Program-made: the position numbers and the translations under genes
Shown here: piece by piece, positions 36,804 through 46,123 of the stretch
Layout of the letters: each line of letters starts with the position of its first letter
How positions within the stretch are numbered: the stretch's first letter is position 1
The notes under the pieces: model-generated
Told to the model about the DNA's origin: nothing
Seen by the model: the letters and a program-made list of their open reading frames with translations, nothing else
Database searches by the model: none
From: Erwinia tasmaniensis Et1/99
Lineage (GTDB): Bacteria > Pseudomonadota > Gammaproteobacteria > Enterobacterales > Enterobacteriaceae
DNA: 64,000 nucleotides
Direction: 5' to 3'
Assembly (NCBI RefSeq): GCF_000026185.1
Contig: NC_010694.1
Location: 1,922,001-1,986,000 of the forward strand

Positions 36804-36823
36804 ACATAATGTGAATTTTATTA

Positions 36824-36839
36824 TGCAGGATGTATGCCA
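36824..36839 (-). promoter_or_regulatory. Sigma-54 promoter of the nas operon
   Basis: Minus strand TGGCATACATCCTGCA keeps the GG/GC pair at the -24/-12 spacing of the consensus (TGGCAC-G-N4-TTGCA). It predicts initiation near 36812, ahead of the hairpin and attenuator. Klebsiella nasF also uses a nitrogen-regulated sigma-54 promoter, so NtrC control is inferred. Confidence 0.78.
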
Positions 36840-36969
36840 ACAACTCAAAAATAGATTTATATCAATGGTTTGCTAAAAATCAGACTTGCTAAAACATCGC
36901 TATTGCACTGCTGCGGTTAATCATGCACCGCCTGATGGCACACTAACAGTGCAGGCAATTCATAGGTTC

Positions 36970-38187
36970 TCACAAAGAGGTCTTGCCCAGTACGGCGGCT
37001 ACCGAGATGATGGCTTCAGCAATTTCCACCAGCTTTTTGTTCTGTTTCATCGCCATCTCGCGCAGCGCCTTATGTGCCTGTGGTTCTGTCATTGCGTGAT
37101 GTTGCATTAATAGTCCCTTTGCTCGTTCAACAAGCTTGCGCTCGGCAAGCGTCGATCTCAAATTTGCCAGCTCTGCATCCTGAGCCTGTAACTGGCGAGA
37201 CTGCTGCTGGACAAGTTCCAGGATTGAGCGGCTCAGCTGCGGGGGGATAAGCGCCGGGTAGTGATTGTCATGGGGGGGGATCAGTACCATCTCTTTTTCC
37301 TGACGCAGCCGTGAAGTTTCGGCGTCAAGGATACGCTGGCGACAGCACGCCATAAGAATGGTTTCCAGCCGTTCTTCAACCTGTTTCATGCCGTCAATGC
37401 GCGTAGTGGCCAGTTCAAACCAGCGCAGCGCCAGCTCCTGCGGCTGCCCAATCGGCGTTACCAGCGTGCAGGCGATACGCCGCAAACGCTCAAACTCGCT
37501 GCTGTCATGGGCTAACTGCCGCTGCCAAAGTGCCACACAACGGGCATCGGCAAACTCGAAGAAAGTTTGAAAACAGCGCTCCTGCCCGTCAATAAGATCG
37601 AGAAGCTGCTGATGCGTACGGTCGGTAAAATGACAGGCAGCAAAACCGGCGGCGCCTAGCGCGCGTTCCTGACCGGCAAGCTCTTTTCCCTGCATAAAGC
37701 TGAACATAGCCAGCAACGAACGTGAAATCAGTGGGTCGCACGACGCGTCAGCGGCCTCAAAGATCAGCGCCAGGTGGGTGCGGATCGCCTCACAATATTG
37801 CAGCATGGCCTCTGGCTGACCGATCGTCAGCTCCTGTACCTGTTTTCTTAACAACGGCAGCGTGCTCAGGCTGTGTAAAAAGGCGGCGATGCGGCTAAAA
37901 AGACGTGAAGCGTTCGATAAGCCAGAGTTCATTGGATCTAATTCGGCTAGCTGCTGATGCACTATCTGCTCCGCCTGCTGAACCTTTAAAGCCCGACCAT
38001 ACAGCCGATCGCCCCACATTTTACCCTGCGAACAAAGATAGATATTAGCAGTGCCGCGCTCTCTTTGCAGGACGTGGACCAGTTGACTTATCGCCCCTAC
38101 CAACTTTCCCATCTGCAATAGCTGCTGTAGACCAGTGATTTCACTTTTCTTTGAAGCGAGGAGAAAATCCAGAGCTGAGAGGGCCAT
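36970..38187 (-). CDS. nasR: NasR, nitrate-sensing antitermination protein
   Basis: Cytoplasmic regulator that binds nitrate or nitrite and then binds the nas leader RNA to stop attenuation. The N-terminal NIT domain (about 25-270) has the nitrate-sensing Arg motif in LQRERGTANIYL. The C-terminal ANTAR domain (about 340-400) reads LRSTLAERKLVERAKGLLMQHHAMTEPQAHKALREMAM. The ATG at 38187 (405 residues) is preferred to an open extension. It lies directly upstream of nasF on the same strand, as in Klebsiella, with the promoter and leader between them. Confidence 0.94.
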   Translation of the reverse strand: MALSALDFLLASKKSEITGLQQLLQMGKLVGAISQLVHVLQRERGTANIYLCSQGKMWGDRLYGRALKVQQAEQIVHQQLAELDPMNSGLSNASRLFSRIAAFLHSLSTLPLLRKQVQELTIGQPEAMLQYCEAIRTHLALIFEAADASCDPLISRSLLAMFSFMQGKELAGQERALGAAGFAACHFTDRTHQQLLDLIDGQERCFQTFFEFADARCVALWQRQLAHDSSEFERLRRIACTLVTPIGQPQELALRWFELATTRIDGMKQVEERLETILMACCRQRILDAETSRLRQEKEMVLIPPHDNHYPALIPPQLSRSILELVQQQSRQLQAQDAELANLRSTLAERKLVERAKGLLMQHHAMTEPQAHKALREMAMKQNKKLVEIAEAIISVAAVLGKTSL

Positions 38188-38482
38188 AGTCGAACCTGTA
38201 AATAAAAAAACCATATTGATTGAATAGCAAGAACTATGCCATGGGAGAGAGTCATAAAAGTTGAAGATGAAAAAGCCAGCTTAAATGACCCCACCTTATG
38301 GCCGTCGCCCTCTGTAGCACAGATCAAACCCAGGGATTATCTGGCTGTGGCCGGCGGCGAAGTATCATCCTAAGCCTAATGCAATCAGTTGATTAAGAAA
38401 TACGCAAAGCTCGACCCATTTTCAGAGTTTATGTACTACTCTTACAGCAGCAATAACCATTGAAACATGGAGAGTATAAGCA

Positions 38483-39952
38483 ATGAGCGATGACGTGCGT
38501 AAGCCAACAACAACTGACGCGGGTATTCCTGTAGCCAGTGACGAGCATTCTTTAACCGTCGGTCCCGATGGCCCTATCGTATTGCACGATCATTACCTGA
38601 TCGAGCAGATGGCCAACTTCAACCGTGAACGTATTCCGGAGCGTCAGCCACACGCCAAAGGCAGCGGTGCTTTCGGTCACTTTGAGGTGACTGAAGATGT
38701 TAGCCAATATACGAAGGCCGCCCTCTTCCAGCCCGGCGTAAAAACCGATGTGGTGATGCGCTTTTCTACCGTGGCGGGTGAACGCGGCAGTCCGGATACC
38801 TGGCGTGACCCGCGCGGCTTCTCCATAAAGTTTTATACCAGCGAAGGTAATTACGATATGGTCGGGAATAACACTCCGGTGTTCTTTATCCGCGACCCGA
38901 TGAAATTCCAGCATTTTATCCGCTCCCAGAAACGCCGTGCGGATAACAACCTGCGTGATAATGATATGCAGTGGGATTTCTGGACGTTATCTCCAGAGTC
39001 TGCCCATCAGGTTACCTGGCTGATGGGGGATCGCGGCATTCCAAAAACCTGGCGTCATATGAATGGTTATTCCAGCCATACCTATATGTGGGTCAACGCC
39101 CAGGGCGAAAAGTTTTGGGTGAAATACCACTTTAAAACCGACCAGGGCGTTGATTTTCTGGCCCAGGAAGATGCCGATACGCTGGCCGGTCAGGATGGCG
39201 ACTATCACACGCGCGATCTGTTTAACGCGATAAAGGGTGGCAATGCACCAAGCTGGACGCTGCACATGCAGATCATGCCGTTTGCTGATGCCGAAACCTA
39301 CCGCTACAACCCGTTCGACCTTACCAAAGTCTGGCCGCATAGCGACTATCCGCTGATCAAGGTCGGTAAACTGGTGCTGGATCGCAATCCTACGGATAAC
39401 TTCGCGCAAATTGAGCAGGTGGCATTTGAGCCGAATAACCTGGTGCCGGGGATTGGCCTGAGCCCGGATAAAATGCTGATGGGTCGTATCTTTGCCTATG
39501 CCGATGCTCACCGCGCGCGACTGGGGGTGAACTACAAGCAGATCCCGGTCAACGCGCCTCAGTCACCGGTGAACAGCTACAGCAAAGACGGCGCGATGCG
39601 CATCACCCCCGTTTCCGATCCGGTGTATGCACCTAATTCAAAAGGTGGGCCTGCGGCAGACGGCGAACGCTATCCAACGGATTCGACCTGGTCTTCCCAG
39701 GGGGATATGGTGCGCTCTGCCTACACCCTGCGCGCCGATGATGATGATTACGGCCAGGCCAATGATTTGGTTAACAAAGTCATGGATGCCGCTGCGCGTG
39801 ACCGTCTGGTGAATAATGTCACCGGGCACCTGCTGAACGGTGTGGAAGAACCGGTCCTTTCACGCGCGTTCGAGTACTGGCGTAATATCGATAAGGCTAC
39901 GGGCGATCGTATTGCGGCCAACGTATTGCAGGAAAGAGCGAAACGCGGTTAA
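38483..39952 (+). CDS. katA: Monofunctional haem catalase (small-subunit, clade 3)
   Basis: Cytoplasmic enzyme that splits hydrogen peroxide. The 489 residues match the small-subunit clade. The catalytic His57 lies in [12 protein letters not shown] (most family members have RVVHAKG), the distal Asn is in [11 protein letters not shown] near residue 130, and the proximal haem Tyr is in [14 protein letters not shown] near 340. AACATGGAGAG places the ATG. Gene name katA is a family label; no katE/katG-type regulators are visible. Monocistronic with a strong terminator. Confidence 0.95.
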   Translation: MSDDVRKPTTTDAGIPVASDEHSLTVGPDGPIVLHDHYLIEQMANFNRERIPERQPHAKGSGAFGHFEVTEDVSQYTKAALFQPGVKTDVVMRFSTVAGERGSPDTWRDPRGFSIKFYTSEGNYDMVGNNTPVFFIRDPMKFQHFIRSQKRRADNNLRDNDMQWDFWTLSPESAHQVTWLMGDRGIPKTWRHMNGYSSHTYMWVNAQGEKFWVKYHFKTDQGVDFLAQEDADTLAGQDGDYHTRDLFNAIKGGNAPSWTLHMQIMPFADAETYRYNPFDLTKVWPHSDYPLIKVGKLVLDRNPTDNFAQIEQVAFEPNNLVPGIGLSPDKMLMGRIFAYADAHRARLGVNYKQIPVNAPQSPVNSYSKDGAMRITPVSDPVYAPNSKGGPAADGERYPTDSTWSSQGDMVRSAYTLRADDDDYGQANDLVNKVMDAAARDRLVNNVTGHLLNGVEEPVLSRAFEYWRNIDKATGDRIAANVLQERAKRG

Positions 39953-39966
39953 TGCCTTACCAGCGG

Positions 39967-39996
39967 AAAGCGCCCCCAAAGGGGCGCTTTTTTTTT
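39967..39996 (+). terminator. Rho-independent terminator of katA
   Basis: AAAGCGCCCC / GGGGCGCTTT with a 4-nt loop and a run of nine T (TTTTTTTTT) straight after. Confidence 0.95.
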
Positions 39997-40040
39997 GTCG
40001 GTATTGCGGGGCAGATGAAACAGACAGGCGCGGATGACCG

Positions 40041-40790
40041 TTATTTATTCTCTTTCCACGCCTCGGTCTCGTATTTAGACCAGGCACCATAGCCGGCATT
40101 TGGCAGTACAAACCAGTCGTCGCCGAAGTGTTTGGCGCTCTCTGTGACTAACTGACGCTGGCTGTCAGCACTTTTCTTAGGTTTAAACTGTACCGCGAAG
40201 TCAGGCAAACTGTCACCAAACAGCATGATGATCTGGTAATCGTGCATTATTTTCTGCCTGCGCTGCTCTTTAGGTTCAGTATCCAGCAAGATATTCTGTT
40301 CAGAAACCTGTGGCAGCCCTAATTTTTTTAATGTTGCGATAGTCTGAGCTTTATTTTTCTCAAAGCGATCGGAAACATAAAAAATACGGACCTTTTTGCT
40401 ATCTGCATTGTCGAGGAAGGCTTTTGCCCCTGGGATCAGAGTGGGATTACCGTGCTGTTCCCAACTGTTCCAGGTATCCCACTGGGTATAGTCATGGCAT
40501 TTCTCAACATCTCTCACCAGCAGGGCGCTGTTATCAATAACCGTTTCATCCAAATCCAGTACCACTGCGGCTTTTTCCGGCGCGCTTAACTGACTGACCT
40601 TCTGATCGAAACGTTCCTGAGCAAGTCGATAGGTCTGTAGCTGTAGGGCCATGACTTCGGCAGATTTCTGCTGGTAGCGCAGTGCCATGTCATAATTCTG
40701 TACAGGACAGGTCGATGAAGTCTGTGCCGCAAAGACTGACGCGCTGGCGAACGACAGTGTCAAAAGTATCGACTTTGGTAAAACGTGCAT
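40041..40790 (-). CDS. Periplasmic HAD acid phosphatase, e(P4)-like class C
   Basis: A 249-residue exported phosphomonoesterase of the HAD class C acid phosphatase/5'-nucleotidase e(P4) group. A Sec signal peptide (PKSILLTLSFASASVFA-AQ) is followed by a coil (YQQKSAEVMALQLQTYRLAQ). The HAD motifs are VLDLDETVIDNS (nucleophile Asp and acid Asp), YVSDRFEKNK (motif II), a Lys in PKEQRRQKI and FGDSLPDF (motif IV). Unlike Haemophilus e(P4), no lipobox Cys is present, so it should be soluble in the periplasm. GAGAGGG precedes the ATG at 40790. Substrate (nucleotide or other) is uncertain. Confidence 0.85.
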   Translation of the reverse strand: MHVLPKSILLTLSFASASVFAAQTSSTCPVQNYDMALRYQQKSAEVMALQLQTYRLAQERFDQKVSQLSAPEKAAVVLDLDETVIDNSALLVRDVEKCHDYTQWDTWNSWEQHGNPTLIPGAKAFLDNADSKKVRIFYVSDRFEKNKAQTIATLKKLGLPQVSEQNILLDTEPKEQRRQKIMHDYQIIMLFGDSLPDFAVQFKPKKSADSQRQLVTESAKHFGDDWFVLPNAGYGAWSKYETEAWKENK

Positions 40791-40866
40791 AATTTCCCTC
40801 TCAAACATTAAAATTCACATACAAGACGTGCAATCTTCCTACTCCGCCTTGCTGAGATAATAACAT

Positions 40867-41328
40867 CTACACTTTTTTTATGAAGGAAGGGTGACAGTAA
40901 CTTAAATGTAATAACGGATAAGGACGTCCCCGATCGTCGGTCGGCGATCTTCCGGTAACGACAAACCCCAGCTTTTTATAAAATCCTACCGCCAGATGAT
41001 TTTGCTCATTAACATCAGTGGTTAGCGTTGGGATCAATGTCAGTGCATGGGACACCAACAGCCTGCCAACGCCGCCCCCGCGCGCATCAGGATCGACGAA
41101 TAAGGCCTCCAGATGATGTTCTGACAGCAGCATAAAGGCAATCGGGCGATCTTGAGAGGTCACGCCAACCCATAGCGGTGCGTCAGGCAAAAAATCACGT
41201 AGCTCTGATTCAATCGCCTTCCGGTCTGCGGGTGATAAAAAATCGTGCGTTTCGTCTATTGAACGGCACCAGATAGCAAGGAGTTGTTCTGCTTCATCCT
41301 GGCGCGAACGTCGAAGGTTGACAGTCAT
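40867..41328 (-). CDS. yjaB: YjaB-like GNAT N-acetyltransferase
   Basis: A 153-residue acetyltransferase. It aligns along its length with E. coli YjaB: LRRSRQDEAEQLLAIWCRS, THDFLSPADR, FLPDAPLWVGV, ALFVDPDARGGGVGRLL (acetyl-CoA loop GGGVG), TTDVNEQNHLAVGFYKKLGF and GRPYPLL. The physiological substrate is not known. Monocistronic. Confidence 0.88.
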   Translation of the reverse strand: MTVNLRRSRQDEAEQLLAIWCRSIDETHDFLSPADRKAIESELRDFLPDAPLWVGVTSQDRPIAFMLLSEHHLEALFVDPDARGGGVGRLLVSHALTLIPTLTTDVNEQNHLAVGFYKKLGFVVTGRSPTDDRGRPYPLLHLSYCHPSFIKKV

Positions 41329-41383
41329 TATTCAATCCCTTTGAACAATTGGTATCAGTTTTGGCTGTTTCGGTGCAATCTTA

Positions 41384-41857
41384 TTAGCCCAACGACAGGA
41401 GAGGCTTGCGCATACGGAAGTTGATAAATTCCTGACCACGCACGACTACGCTCTGCTGCTCTACCAGCTGATAGCCTCGCTGCATAAAGAAGGGTTTGGC
41501 CGTGATACTCGCTTCAGTCATGATATGCGTCAGCCCTTTTTCAATCGCGGCCCGCTCCAGCTTATCCAACAATAATGTCGCCACGCCGTTACGCTGGTAT
41601 TCTGGATCGGTAAATAACAAATCGAGATAACCGCCGGCCTCAAGATTGGTGAAACCTGCAATGATATTATCATGACTGGCGACCCACACGTCGCTACTGT
41701 CTAACCGCCGCCGTAGCTCGTCAGGATCGGCCTGGCTCCAGGCATCAGTCTGTTGCTGACTGTAATCCCTTGCAGAGATGCTGCGTATCGCTCGCCGAAA
41801 AACGGCAATAACCTGTGGAAAATCGGCGGGTAGGTATCTTCTGATAATCATTTCCAT
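41384..41857 (-). CDS. YafP-like GNAT N-acetyltransferase
   Basis: A 157-residue acetyltransferase with the acetyl-CoA loop in FTDPEYQRNGVATLLL and a conserved EASITAKPFFMQRGYQLV block, as in YafP of E. coli. The start could be the ATG at 41857 or the ATG two codons later. Substrate unknown. It follows yjaB's region on the same strand, 55 nt apart, but no shared promoter is shown. Confidence 0.8.
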   Translation of the reverse strand: MEMIIRRYLPADFPQVIAVFRRAIRSISARDYSQQQTDAWSQADPDELRRRLDSSDVWVASHDNIIAGFTNLEAGGYLDLLFTDPEYQRNGVATLLLDKLERAAIEKGLTHIMTEASITAKPFFMQRGYQLVEQQSVVVRGQEFINFRMRKPLLSLG

Positions 41858-41965
41858 ATAAATGCCAGTTGAATAGTGAAAGTTTAAGTGAATTGGACTA
41901 TTGGTCGCACAACCGGCAAAGACGGGTGCCGGAGAGCAGATTCACCGCCCCCGACACCCCAAGAG

Positions 41966-42175
41966 TTAACGGCTAACCTGATGACCGACGATACCGCCTA
42001 TCGCCGCCCCGCCGAGAGTTCCCCATGTGCTGCCGCCCGTCAGGACGGCACCGCCGACTGCACCAACGCCCGTGCCGATAGCGGTGTTCCTGCCGCGATG
42101 AGACATGCCACAGGCCGATACGGCAAACGTTATCAACAGAACAACTGCAATAGTACCACTGCGTTTTAACAGCAT
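41966..42175 (-). CDS. osmB: Osmotically inducible lipoprotein OsmB
   Basis: A 69-residue outer-membrane lipoprotein. The signal ends in a lipobox (VSACGMS, C22). The Gly-rich body RNTAIGTGVGAVGGAVLTGGST-type and the ending GGAAIGGIVGHQV match E. coli OsmB (Gly-zipper). It is induced by osmotic and stationary-phase stress and Rcs in E. coli; no promoter box is proven here. The ATG has no competing start nearby. 228 bp follow to the next gene without a feature. Confidence 0.92.
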   Translation of the reverse strand: MLLKRSGTIAVVLLITFAVSACGMSHRGRNTAIGTGVGAVGGAVLTGGSTWGTLGGAAIGGIVGHQVSR

Positions 42176-42403
42176 GTTTATCTCGCCACATAGTCATTAT
42201 GAAATATAAGAGTCAGCCATTCACTCTCACTCTTTTCAACGCGGCTTAACGCCTGCCGTGTTCTGTGCGGAATATAATGCTTAGCGAGGAGCTTTCACAG
42301 GTAAAGATTCCGAGAATAAGGTCTTTGACCCCTTATTCCGATACTTTGGCGCGACAGAATGTTAATCACAGCAGGTATTATCCCGCCGCGCCCCGACAAC
42401 AGC

Positions 42404-43057
42404 TTAGGCTAGCGCTTTTATCGCATCGTCCACAGGCGTATCACCATCCGTCAGCTCAATAATGACGCGCTTCACCTGCGGCTGTTCGACCAGCGCGACC
42501 AGCGCGGCCGCCACGTTGTCGCGGGAAATATTGCCGTAAGGAACGGCCAGTCCGGCGCTCACTTTACCATTACCAGCGTCATCCATCAGCGTGCCGGGTC
42601 GCAGGATCACCCAGTCAAGATCGCTCGCGGCCAGATGCACGTCTGCCTGCTTCTTCACCGCCATATAGTGCTCGAAACCGGGTGACGGCTGTCGTCCGCG
42701 CCCGGCTTCTGGAAAGGCAGAAACCAGCAGGAAGCGCGAGATGCCAGCCTGCTGCGCGGCCGTAACAGCCAGCTCAAGCCCCCGGCCATCAATGGCGTTG
42801 GTGTTCTCCTCGCCACCTTTCCCACCTGCTCCGGCGGTGAATATCACGCTGTCGCACCCCTGCATCAGCCCGGAAAAATCGCCCTCGTCGACGTCGGTCA
42901 GGCTGCCGTTGACGGGGAGCGCGCCGAGCCGTTTCAGCTGTTCACCCTGCTCTGCCTGACGATGCAGCGCCACGGGCTGATGCCCGTGCTGCACCAGGCG
43001 TTTTACCAGACGGCGACCCACGTTTCCCGCCGCACCAATAATAAATACTTTGCTCAT
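42404..43057 (-). CDS. NAD(P)-binding Rossmann protein, SDR-type (YwnB/BVR-B-like)
   Basis: A 217-residue atypical SDR. The NAD(P) loop is IIGAAGNVGRRLVKRL at residues 6-20, with VIFTAGAGGKG as the second conserved stretch and YMAVKKQAD as a Y-x3-K active site. CGGAGGA precedes the ATG at 43057. The family includes NADPH-dependent quinone or flavin reductases; substrate unknown. The gene lies upstream of a gap of a few dozen bases to the aminotransferase gene on the same strand. Confidence 0.8.
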   Translation of the reverse strand: MSKVFIIGAAGNVGRRLVKRLVQHGHQPVALHRQAEQGEQLKRLGALPVNGSLTDVDEGDFSGLMQGCDSVIFTAGAGGKGGEENTNAIDGRGLELAVTAAQQAGISRFLLVSAFPEAGRGRQPSPGFEHYMAVKKQADVHLAASDLDWVILRPGTLMDDAGNGKVSAGLAVPYGNISRDNVAAALVALVEQPQVKRVIIELTDGDTPVDDAIKALA

Positions 43058-43141
43058 CAGTTCCTCCGGATTGCGATTCAGCAACCAGTTTAGCTGACTA
43101 AGGGTAAATCGCTTTCGATCTCCGTGCGGTGCGCCAGAAAA

Positions 43142-44329
43142 TTACAGATGTTTCTTCAACAGCCGGGCCAGCGCTGACATCCCCTGAAGCGTTTTTTCTT
43201 CACTGTGCGTGGAGTAGCTGAAGCGGGCAAAGTTTTTGCGCTGTTGCGTCGGGAAGAAGGTCGCCCCCGGCACCCAGGCAACCCTGGCCTGCGGCACCGC
43301 ATACTCGAGCATAAACTTCTCGCTATCAAAGCTTTCAGGGAATTCCAGCCAGGTAAACAGCCCACCGTGCGGATTGGTGTAACGGATGTCCGCCGGGAAC
43401 TCGCTTTTCAGCACCGACATCATCGTTTCTTTTTTAGCCAGATAGCGCGCTTTGATGACCTGAATATGTGCGTCAAGATCGTGGCGTTCAAGATAAAGCG
43501 ACACCGCGGCCATATTGAGCGTGCTGCACTGCGTATCCGCCGCCAGCTTCAGCAGACCGAGCTTTTCCGTGATTTCAGAAGAGGCAACCGACCAGCCCAG
43601 ACGCAGGCCAGGTGCAAGAATTTTCGAGAAGCTGCCAAAGTAGATCACCCGCCCTTCACTATCCATACTTTTCAGGGTGGCGACCTTTTCCCCCTGATAG
43701 CGCACCTCACGGTAAGGCGAGTCCTCAAGAATAATAAAGTCGTACTGATTCGCCAGCCGGATAAGATGGCGGCGGCGCGCCAGCGACAGGGTAATCCCGG
43801 TGGGATTATGGAAGTCCGGCACGGTATAAAGAAGTTTGATCCGCCTGCCGGCCTGGAGCTGCTGCTCCAGCACCTCGGTCATCATGCCATCCTCATCCAT
43901 TGGGATAGCGAGATATTCAGGCTGACAGGGATTGAAGGCGATCAGCGCGCCGAGAAAAGTGGGCGCTTCGGTGGCCACCAGGTCACCAGGGTTGATCAGC
44001 AGCCTGGCTGCCAAATCCAGTCCTTGCTGACTTCCCTGCAATATCAATACATTATCTTGTTCGGTCGTCACGCCGTCAGCCGCCATTCTGGCCGCTATCT
44101 GCTCTCTTAGCTTGGGCATACCGGTAGAATGGGTGTATTGCAAAGATAGTTCACCCGGCCCGGAAAGCAGCTCGGTAAAAATTGCCTGTAATTCGCTGGC
44201 GGGAAACAGGCTGGCGTCGGGATAACCGCCACCGAATGAGATAATGTTCGGGTCGGCCCCGTACTGCAGCAGCTGCCTGATGGCCGAAGGCTTCACGCCC
44301 TCCATTCTGTCAGCATAACGCGTGGTCAT
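43142..44329 (-). CDS. PLP-dependent aminotransferase, fold type I
   Basis: A 395-residue enzyme similar to LysN/2-aminoadipate aminotransferases and to MocR aminotransferase domains. Features are ISFGGGYPDASLFP, LILQGSQQGLDLAARLL, a DSPYREVRY stretch and the PLP lysine in YFGSFSKILAPGLRLGW. Broad specificity with 2-oxo acids is typical; the substrate here is not known. No ribosome site stands out; the ATG at 44329 starts the family-typical MTTRYADRM. Confidence 0.88.
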   Translation of the reverse strand: MTTRYADRMEGVKPSAIRQLLQYGADPNIISFGGGYPDASLFPASELQAIFTELLSGPGELSLQYTHSTGMPKLREQIAARMAADGVTTEQDNVLILQGSQQGLDLAARLLINPGDLVATEAPTFLGALIAFNPCQPEYLAIPMDEDGMMTEVLEQQLQAGRRIKLLYTVPDFHNPTGITLSLARRRHLIRLANQYDFIILEDSPYREVRYQGEKVATLKSMDSEGRVIYFGSFSKILAPGLRLGWSVASSEITEKLGLLKLAADTQCSTLNMAAVSLYLERHDLDAHIQVIKARYLAKKETMMSVLKSEFPADIRYTNPHGGLFTWLEFPESFDSEKFMLEYAVPQARVAWVPGATFFPTQQRKNFARFSYSTHSEEKTLQGMSALARLLKKHL

Positions 44330-44675
44330 ATTCCATATTCTCTACAATGATATCAGGCGGTCATTCACGTTATGAGAACTCTCTATGTATTGTCAATCAC
44401 TTAGCCCAGTTTGATAGCAATTAACCGATGACCAGATGCGGGTGCACGGGCGGCAGGTCTGCGACGGTACGGCGTGACAGGCGGCAAGCCGCGGCAATAA
44501 CCCGCGATGGTAGAGAATTTGCACTATTAATGAATTCATCTCATGACGTTTAGCTGCCATGCGTACTGAATGCGCCCGGCGAAATACCTTATGATTAAGC
44601 AGTCATTCATTGAGACCGGACGGCGGCAGGCGCATCAGCAGCGCACGGCCACGTCACTGAACAGAGGAGAGATTG
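44330..44675. other. Gene-free stretch, about 350 bp
   Basis: Between the leftward aminotransferase gene and the rightward cupin gene. No ORF with start signals and no strong hairpin is seen. It presumably holds both promoters. Confidence 0.35.
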
Positions 44676-45074
44676 ATGATCGAGATTATTAAGCACGGCA
44701 GCAAACCCACGGTCGACGGGCCGGCAGATTACTTTACCGGCGCGGTGAAGATAAACGCACCGTTCAACGCCAGTGAACCGGCACGGGTTGGCGGTGCGAC
44801 GGTGACCTTTTCACCCTCGGCACGCACGGCCTGGCATACCCATCCGCTTGGTCAGACGTTGATCGTGACCGCCGGCCAGGGATGGGTGCAGGAGTGGGGG
44901 CAGGAAGCTCAGGCGATTAACGCGGGTGATATCGTCTGGATCCGCCCGGAGGTGAAACACTGGCACGGGGCCGCTGCCGATTCCGCCATGACCCATATCG
45001 CAATTGCCGAAGCGCAGGAAGGTAAAGTTGTGGACTGGCTGGAGCAGGTTTCCGACGAACAGTACCGGCAGTAA
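44676..45074 (+). CDS. Small cupin-domain protein
   Basis: A 132-residue single-domain cupin. Motif 1 is in TAWHTHPLGQTLIVTAGQGW (two His and a Gln metal-binding set) and motif 2 in INAGDIVWIRPEVKHWHG. GAGGAGAG precedes the ATG at 44676; a TTG immediately upstream is unlikely. Relatives include mandelonitrile lyase-like and carboxymuconolactone-associated cupins, so an enzymatic role cannot be assigned. A LysR regulator gene follows on the same strand. Confidence 0.82.
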   Translation: MIEIIKHGSKPTVDGPADYFTGAVKINAPFNASEPARVGGATVTFSPSARTAWHTHPLGQTLIVTAGQGWVQEWGQEAQAINAGDIVWIRPEVKHWHGAAADSAMTHIAIAEAQEGKVVDWLEQVSDEQYRQ

Positions 45075-45172
45075 AGACCGCAGCAGCGCCACCTTTTTGA
45101 GTTTTTTCGTCTTGGTTGAAGGTAGCGCTACACTGGTTGAATGCGGCGTAACGGCGAATGAGAGGGTGAAGC

Positions 45173-46072
45173 GTGTTAAAGGATAATTTCAACGATCTGA
45201 TTTCCCTGATGATGGTAGCACGGGAACGCAGCTTCACCCGGGCAGCGGCCCGACTGGGCGTGTCACAGTCGGCGCTCAGCCACTCGATCCGTGCACTCGA
45301 AGAACGGCTGGCCCTGCGCCTTCTCACTCGCACCACGCGTAGCGTTTCGCCAACGGAAGCGGGTGAACGGCTGATCAATGCCATTGCCCCCCGGCTGGAA
45401 GAGATAGAGTCACAGCTTGTTGCTATGAGCGAAATGCGTGAGAAGACGGCGGGAAATATTCGTCTCAACGCCGGCCATCATGCGGTAAAAACGACCCTCT
45501 GGCCCGCGCTACACCCCTTTTTAAAGCAATATCCCGACGTCAATGTCGAAATCACCGTCGACAATACCCTGACCGACATTGTCAGCGGCCGTTATGACGC
45601 CGGAGTCCGTCTGGGGGAGCAGGTGGCTAAGGACATGGTCGCCGTGCGCATCGGGCCGGACTGGAGCATGGCCGTGGTCGGTTCGCCAGATTATTTCTCC
45701 AGCCACGGCCGGCCGCAATCGCCGCAGGACTTGCAGCATCACTCCTGCATCAATTTACGCCTGCCCACGATGGGCGATCTTTATGCCTGGGAGTTCAAAA
45801 AAGAAGGCAGAGAAATACGGGTACGTGTGGAAGGACAGCTGATTTTTAACAGCCTGGAGCCGCGCATTGAGGCGGCCATCGGCGGATTGGGGTTAGCCTT
45901 CGTGCCGGAAGATGCCGTTAATGCTCATTTGGAGAATGGCCGCTTAGAGCGTGTATTGACCGACTGGTCTGAACCTTTCACCGGGTATTATCTTTACTAT
46001 CCCAGCCGCAAACAGCATACCTTGGCATTTGCCCGTTTGATTGAGGCCCTGCGCTATCCCCGATCGGCTTAA
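45173..46072 (+). CDS. LysR-family transcriptional regulator
   Basis: A 299-residue LTTR. The N-terminal winged HTH is FTRAAARLGVSQSALSHSIRALEERL with TRTTRSVSPTEAGERL. The effector domain follows (about 90-295). GTG start at 45173 after AGAGGG. It resembles the broad group of regulators next to small oxidoreductase or cupin genes. It may control the upstream cupin gene, but the two are in tandem, not divergent, so this is weak. Effector unknown. Confidence 0.9.
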   Translation: MLKDNFNDLISLMMVARERSFTRAAARLGVSQSALSHSIRALEERLALRLLTRTTRSVSPTEAGERLINAIAPRLEEIESQLVAMSEMREKTAGNIRLNAGHHAVKTTLWPALHPFLKQYPDVNVEITVDNTLTDIVSGRYDAGVRLGEQVAKDMVAVRIGPDWSMAVVGSPDYFSSHGRPQSPQDLQHHSCINLRLPTMGDLYAWEFKKEGREIRVRVEGQLIFNSLEPRIEAAIGGLGLAFVPEDAVNAHLENGRLERVLTDWSEPFTGYYLYYPSRKQHTLAFARLIEALRYPRSA

Positions 46073-46123
46073 GTGTGTAAACAGGCGGCACGATGGCCGC
46101 CCGCTGGTTGACGGAAATTACGT

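Noticed and set aside
42315..42345. Hairpin GAATAAGG...CCTTATTC left of osmB's promoter side
   Set aside because: Eight-bp stem without T run between genes; could be chance, no function assigned.
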